From: Bolinopsis microptera
Lineage: Eukaryota; Ctenophora; Tentaculata; Lobata; Bolinopsidae
DNA: 64,000 nt
NCBI RefSeq assembly: GCF_026151205.1
Contig: NC_087072.1
Span: 11,260,169 to 11,324,168 of the forward strand
Reading direction: 5' to 3'
Numbering within the stretch: the stretch's first letter is position 1; every line of letters begins with the position of its first letter. The notes under the pieces are model-generated. The model saw nothing but the letters and a program-made list of their open reading frames with translations, was not told where the DNA came from and did not search any database. This document shows, one piece after another, positions 58,919-64,000 of this stretch. Position numbers and translations under genes: made by a program.

Positions 58919-60911
58919 ACGATTGATTTAATTTTAAAAAACTATTTTTAGTGTTTATTTTTGTTTTAAGGTAACGAAACTGGTCGAAGCATTAGTAATA
59001 CTAAAAGTGTACATTGTAATTTTGCATTATCCTGTCATTTGTCATACGTATGAAAAGTAGTCAGCACGAAAGAATTTAAACAAAAAATTAATAAAATTCA
59101 GGATCCCGGCCTTGCAGTTTAAATATAACTGCGGCAGTGAGAATTGTTGGTGCCCTAGGCCCGCGCCCCGCCATGCAAAGTGAAAATTGAATTTAAATTA
59201 CGTTGCCTCAGCTACATGAAGTCAGTCGAGACTAACGCTCAACGCCCCAGCTTCCTGAGTTCATGTTTATTGTCAACCCCGCACGGTGCAGTGATTGCGC
59301 CAAGCTTCTGGAATCATTTCCAGGCCTCACTGACCCCAGAGATAATTTGGGATGCCAATCGAAGAATACAACTAGTGTCTCCTAACCAGTTTGAGTTAAA
59401 GTCAGCAAACTTTTAGCCCAAAATCTTGGAACTTAGACCCTCGCTAAACAGTTCGTGACGCGTTACGTAATCGATCATGTCATGTTTAGCTAGGACCAAA
59501 TACACCATCACGTAAAGGGCCATCTACTTAAGACGTCTGGCAAATAGGGAGGGGGTGGTCTTGGAATTTCGGATAAATCCGGACAGGGGGAGGGGGTGGT
59601 TTCTAAAAATCCTGACGTCCGAAAATTTTGGCAGAATTAACGAAAAGTTCAATTTATTTAAACTTTTTGACACAATTAACCATGAATTTGGGCAGATTTT
59701 ATTTGTACTGAAAAGTAGCTGGAAATCCGGAAGTCCGGACGAGGGGTCGGTTTTAAATTTGGACACACCCGGTCTAGGGGAGGAGGTCAGGAGGAGGAGG
59801 CGGTCTAAAAATCTGCGTTAGGGGCCATTTCCTAAGTAAAAGGCCCCTAACGCAGCTGCTGAAGACGATTTACACGAGTATTTTGAAAGTTCCTTCTATA
59901 AATAAATCTTTCGTATCACTTATATGAGTATTGCTGAAAGCACAGTGTAAGGCCTACACGGACCGCCTCTAACTAGCCAATCCCTGTTTACATGCCGTGT
60001 TTTAAACAATCCACCTCCAGGCTTAACGCATTACGTCACGTCTAGCTACAACAAATACTCGATCACGTAACGCATAAGTATTCAGTATCACGTGATGAGT
60101 CTCATACCACCTTGTCTAACTGTTAAACACATTAACGGAAATTTCCGGACACCAGGTCCAGCTCCGGCGAATTTTATAGTCATTTCGGCAGTTGTAGTTC
60201 TACATCAAAAGTTGGAAATGAAATTAAATACAATATAATCAGGATAATCTTATTGCAAACAGCTGCACAGTCATGTATTGAATTAGTTAACTTACAAACC
60301 GAAATGCAGTTTTCTGCTTGGGTATTGTCAAGCTTGTGACGTGGTGAAGATAAGAACGATGACGAGGAGATAATAGAATATAAGACGAAGGTGACGCAGC
60401 CGAGAGATTACATGGAACGATGACGAGGAGATAATAGAAGATAAGAAGAAGCTGACGCAGCTAGGAGATTGAATGGAACGATGACCTTATGGCAGACTAT
60501 ATATATGTGAAAATTTATTGAAGTGTTCACTTTTTATTGTACATGTTTTTACCCTTATTGTCATTCTACAATTTATACATATCATTTATTAAACACCAAA
60601 ATTAACTTGTCTAACGTGTTTTGATCTCCGAGTAATACCATCACATCTTATTTATTTGTGCCTGCCTTAACAGTATTTTCAGCATAAACATTCTTTTTCG
60701 CCGTTATTTTAATATAAGTTCATTGCTGTATTGTTTGGTGAAATTTTCAAATAAAATCAACACCATGAACGTTTTACGTTGTTTTACCTGTGCGACACAT
60801 ACCCCAGTGCGAAACCTTCAAGATCGACACTGTCGCACTAGAGTACGCTTCCTGGATCGTAGTGCGACAATTGTACTGTAGTATAAGAGAATTTTCGCAA
60901 CTAAACGATCC
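58919..60911. other. Intergenic region, no supported gene
   Basis: About 2 kb with GT-rich and GGAGG-rich stretches (59530-59815) and several acgtaatcg/acgtcacg-like motifs. Open stretches here have no splice or domain support. A diverged tandem repeat lies at 60349-60484. Confidence 0.5.
60349..60484 (+). repeat. Tandem ~65-bp duplication
   Basis: gaacgatgacgaggagataa followed by tagaa(t/g)ataag and a tgacgcagc segment occurs twice in tandem, beginning at about 60354 and 60416. A third partial gaacgatgacc ends the run. Non-coding. Confidence 0.7.
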
Positions 60912-61219
60912 ATGTCTTCCGCAGTGCCAAACAGGGAAGATCTTCTTCTCTCTGTAGAGTAGGTTTCACGCTTGTTTGTTCTGTCAGGAGTTAGGACAGG
61001 ATCAGCCAAAGAGAGAGGAGCAACAGGACTCCAACGAGCTCAAACAAGTACTCATGTTTCCACATGAGTACTTAGGTCACATCCTTTCCACAGCTTGCCA
61101 TAAAATATTTGAGATGACGGATCAGCTAGTTATGATCTGTAGCACGTTCGATGTTACGCGACCTTACCATTTGAAGGCATGGGTCACATCCGTTTAGGTA
61201 AATTTGCAGCCGTCTCACA

Positions 61220-61328
61220 TGTCACTATATAGTGTGCAAAACGCACTTTATAGTGACAGGACTATATAATAGTGACATGTCACTATAAAGTTCTTGTCAC
61301 TATATAATGTTGTCACTATATATAGTGC
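61220..61328. promoter_or_regulatory. Cluster of GTCACTATA motifs and palindromes
   Basis: gtcactata occurs at 61221, 61280, 61296 and 61312, its reverse complement tatagtgac at 61249, and a one-mismatch copy at 61269. Two of them extend into palindromes, cactatatagtg (61223-61234) and cactatatatagtg (61314-61327). The cluster lies 40 to 150 bp upstream of the ATG at 61370, where a promoter would be. A role as a binding-site array is inference; it could also be the remains of a palindromic repeat. Confidence 0.45.
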
Positions 61329-61369
61329 GGGAATCAACATTGGCCGCTTTTCACTGTACAATTACCCAG

Positions 61370-63949
61370 ATGATGGATATCTTTATGTATTTGGAGGCTC
61401 ACCACGCCGCTATCTGGATTTTTATGTTAGCTGGACTACTGTTTTCCTTCATCGCCGGTCAGTATAATATCAGTCAGAATCTTTAACATAATTTCAAGCT
61501 TTTAAGCTATTCCTAGCCTATTCGTATTTAGATTCGAAATAATAAGTTACTGATATGGATGAAATATATTATGGTATATTTGACTAATAGATTCATAATG
61601 TATATAATATGTTTCAGGGGCCTACTTTTGTATCTACGCACAGTTTCGAATTTTGTTTCTACAACGTTACCTACAAAGCTTAAAAGAAAGTGTCCCCGCA
61701 ACTGACCTAGAAGATGTATGGTAACTAGTTATAAAATACAAATGAACCATTCAATTACTACGTAAGAATAAAAAGCGCTATCAGCAAGGTTCGATATTAT
61801 GCATGCATCTTCTATTTTGATATTTACTTGGATAAGAAGTAAGCCAATTATATGCATGAATGTTAGTGACTCTTGCTGTGCTAAGGATTCATGGTATTTT
61901 AATGATAAATTCTTACTGCTGTTCTCCTAAAAGTAAATCTGCGCCCTGTAATATTTAATAGCTATACCGATTACCGAACCATTAATTGCATGGTTCAATG
62001 GATGATCAATATTTTAGGTCTGTCGCAAATTTAGAAGATCGTGATCAGACCGTGTATTTCACTTGCAAAATTAACACGGTTAAAAATTTTCACGAAATAA
62101 GTCTCTATTTACTGCATTTAACAAAATAAATTAATACAGGGACTACAAAAAATAATTTTTCAACAGTCATGGAAACAATGCTTCTGGCCGTTCGTGAGTC
62201 GACTCAAGAACTGTGAATAACTGACTTCGTGGAGGAAGCATTAAACTGGAATCAATTCCAGGGTTTTGACGTTAGCGCACCCGAAAATGCGATGGTACGA
62301 CTTTCAACACCTCCACTAATGACAACCAAATCTAAGGAGCCTAGACGGTTATCCAAAGTAAGCTTAGATATCTATATATAAGTTACGTTTAAACCCACAT
62401 TTTTACCGTTACGATTACATATGACTAATAAGTTCATGCGCAGAGTCATCAAGTTTTCTACTAATCGTAATTACAGGGTTTTGACGTCAGTACACCCGAA
62501 GATGTGGTAGAGCTTTTCACACCTCCACCAATCACAAACAAGCATGAGAAGCCAAGACGGTCATTAAAAGTAAGTTAGTGGCTCAAGTTATACTATTATT
62601 ATATTATAGTTTAAGTCTAAAATGTTTTACATTGAACTTTTTACAGGCCAGCTTGAAATAGGGTTCAATGGGGTTAAATCATTACGCTCATGTAATTTTT
62701 ACACAATAGCTTTTTTTAAATGTTAAAGTAAAAATTATTACGAAGGGGATGGATTGACAACAAGTGATTGCGTTATAACTGCAGTTTTAAGAAACTGCAG
62801 TTAGAGGTAGTGGCTGATGCACATGTATTTATATATGTGCATCAGCCACTACCTCTAACTGCAGTTTCTTAAAACTGAGCTCAATTATTGTTCACCCTAG
62901 GACGACGTAGACGTCGAATTATTACAAGCTGGAGCCAACAATAAAACGGACTCACCAGAAATCACGGTCCGGGATAACCACCCGGAAGATGATATTGAAA
63001 TAGGCTCACCAGAAATCACGGTCCGGGATAACCACCCGGAAGATGATATTGAAATAAGCTCACCAGAAATCACGGTCCGGGATAACCTCCCGGAAGATGA
63101 TATTGAAATAAGCTCACCAGAAATCACGGTCCGGGTTAACCTCCCGGAAGATGACCAACCTGGGACTGCTGCTTCACAAGGTAAGAATCTATTTTAAATA
63201 CAAAATCGCAGCCGATACTTGAATCGTGTGTTGCACTTAAAAGTATTCAAGCAAATTGAGACGAGTTTTAAAATTTGTTTGGCATACGATAAAATATTAT
63301 TCTGATTGATTCATTGACGAATAACGAGTTAACGAATACCATGACCAGAGGGAACTGCCACGAAGAGTGTTAAGAAGACAATTAGGAAACGTAGTTCCGT
63401 AGATGGGAATCGACATTGTAAATTGTGTGATCAAGATCTGTCTCTTCCACAATCCAGTTACGTCGCTGTGTACAGTGATTCTTCGAAAAACACGTCAGCT
63501 CTTTCTAAAACAACTTTTGAGAGTATAGTCTCCATTCTGAAGGGAAACTTTCCCGGTGAAAAGATAATTCTCTGTAAAAAAGATTACAGGGCCATAAATA
63601 CACTCCGTTCTAAAAATTTCAAGGTGAAATCATGTTGATGATATATTGATATACTATATTTCGTAAAACATAAAGTATGCAATGTTTAATTTGTAAGTAT
63701 ACATTCCTAAACGTCAACTATTCAACTTCAATAGAAGAAGTATCTCGGTATATATTTGGGAACGCTATCTAGAGTTTAGGTTCAATCCTGTTCAAAAATT
63801 TGCGTTCTTGATTCATTAAACCAAATTGTCAGGTCAATGAGCAATTAAAAGAGTTGACAGACAAATTGGGAGGCTTTGACTGCAGTCCTATGAAAAGGTC
63901 AAGAGCAGAATATGTAGGGGATCAAGAAACGAGACTCAAAATATTTACG
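61370..63949 (+). CDS. Unrecognised protein: membrane segment, duplicated exons, zinc-finger-like region (3' end outside window)
   Basis: Exons 61370-61457, 61618-61715, 62262-62357, 62477-62569, 62901-63180, 63349-63623 and 63833-63949 (donor gtatgg) join with consistent phases. Residues 1-50 hold a hydrophobic segment, IWIFMLAGLLFSFIAGAYF, followed by a basic stretch. Exons 3 and 4 are duplicates (both begin GFDVS and contain a TPP segment before PRR). Exon 5 carries four 18-residue repeats with core SPEITVRDN. Exon 6 has CKLC plus a distant LCKKDY, a zinc-finger-like spacing that looks incomplete. I recognise no family. A possible 27-nt microexon lies at 62167-62193. Exon 2 can also read on to TAA at 61721, so the first two exons could be a separate short protein. 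Confidence 0.6.
62782..62877. repeat. Perfect 43-bp inverted repeat with 10-nt loop
   Basis: Arms 62782-62824 and 62835-62877 are exact reverse complements, separated by gtatttatat. The stem contains gcagttagaggtagtggctg. It lies in the intron between exons 4 and 5 of the right-hand gene, 23 nt before the exon. It would fold into a hairpin in the pre-mRNA. It may be a microRNA-like precursor, a source of endogenous siRNA or a tiny palindromic element; the sequence alone does not decide. Confidence 0.85.
62952..63153 (+). repeat. In-frame 54-bp coding tandem repeat, four copies
   Basis: Copies start at 62952, 63006, 63060 and 63114. Each encodes about 18 residues with core SPEITVRDN and PEDD. 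The nucleotide sequence is nearly unchanged between copies (His or Leu before PEDD, Gly or Ser at the junction), so the expansion is recent. It lies within exon 5 of the right-hand gene. Confidence 0.93.
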
Positions 63950-64000
63950 GTATGGATTAATAAATGATCAATCAGCTTAAAAATCCAGCCACGTGGCCAT

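Noticed and set aside
59180-59416. 78-residue plus-strand frame MKIEFKLRCLSYM...
   Set aside because: No promoter, splice or homology support; isolated in repeat-containing intergenic DNA.
60912-61197. Two-exon mini-gene MSSAVPNREDLLLS plus a 69-residue frame beginning ELGQDQ
   Set aside because: It would need a 34-nt intron with a weak donor. The second frame has a good acceptor but no supported upstream exon, so I did not call it.

Overview
This window is animal nuclear DNA, AT-rich, with many short coding exons (about 30 to 290 nt) bounded by ordinary GT-AG introns of a few hundred bases to 4 kb. It carries minisatellites and several classes of transposable element. It contains no operon, prokaryotic signal or CRISPR array. 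The mix of a FERM/PDZ scaffold gene, a mitochondrial aldolase gene, a CR1/L2-like LINE, a Penelope-like remnant, hAT-type MITEs and foldback repeats fits an invertebrate metazoan. I cannot name the species. Exons were assembled by eye from splice signals and reading phase. Where I give a full chain, every junction is phase-consistent.

Layout. 1-3415: a ~170-bp satellite in two opposite orientations around a 1.4-kb TCC-rich polypyrimidine block. 3.7-30.4 kb: a plus-strand gene encoding a FERM domain, a long low-complexity linker and five PDZ domains, with no phosphatase or KIND domain seen. Three separate items sit in its introns: an intronless PIM-like kinase (8589-9371), an ORF1-only LINE-type element (16594-17433), and an antisense two-exon gene for a 77-residue secreted protein (18756-18333). 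Its stop codon overlaps the first of five CRE-like palindromes. 30.9-37.7 kb: a gene desert with repeats, including a 356-bp hAT-type MITE with a perfect 8-bp target-site duplication. 37.7-41.2 kb, minus strand: a six-exon four-transmembrane protein and an intronless HOGA1-like 4-hydroxy-2-oxoglutarate aldolase. 42.3-47.4 kb: a nearly intact two-ORF LINE. 48.1-52.9 kb: a dense repeat zone with short TTAC-bounded repeats, GC-rich mini-palindromes, telomere-like repeats and a cluster of foldback elements flanked by 11-bp arrays. 53.7 kb: a terminal exon of an unrecognised minus-strand gene. 55.2-58.9 kb: a six-exon small single-pass membrane protein with a 5'-truncated Penelope-like element and a MITE in its introns. 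61.4 kb to the window end: a plus-strand gene, running off the edge, that joins a membrane segment, two tandemly duplicated exons, four 54-bp coding repeats and a zinc-finger-like segment.

The host genes look functionally unrelated to one another. The most unusual points are the nested genes inside the scaffold gene, its possible short (FERM-only) and long (FERM plus PDZ) products, the two unrecognised membrane-protein genes at the right end, the perfect 43-bp intronic hairpin, and the foldback cluster.
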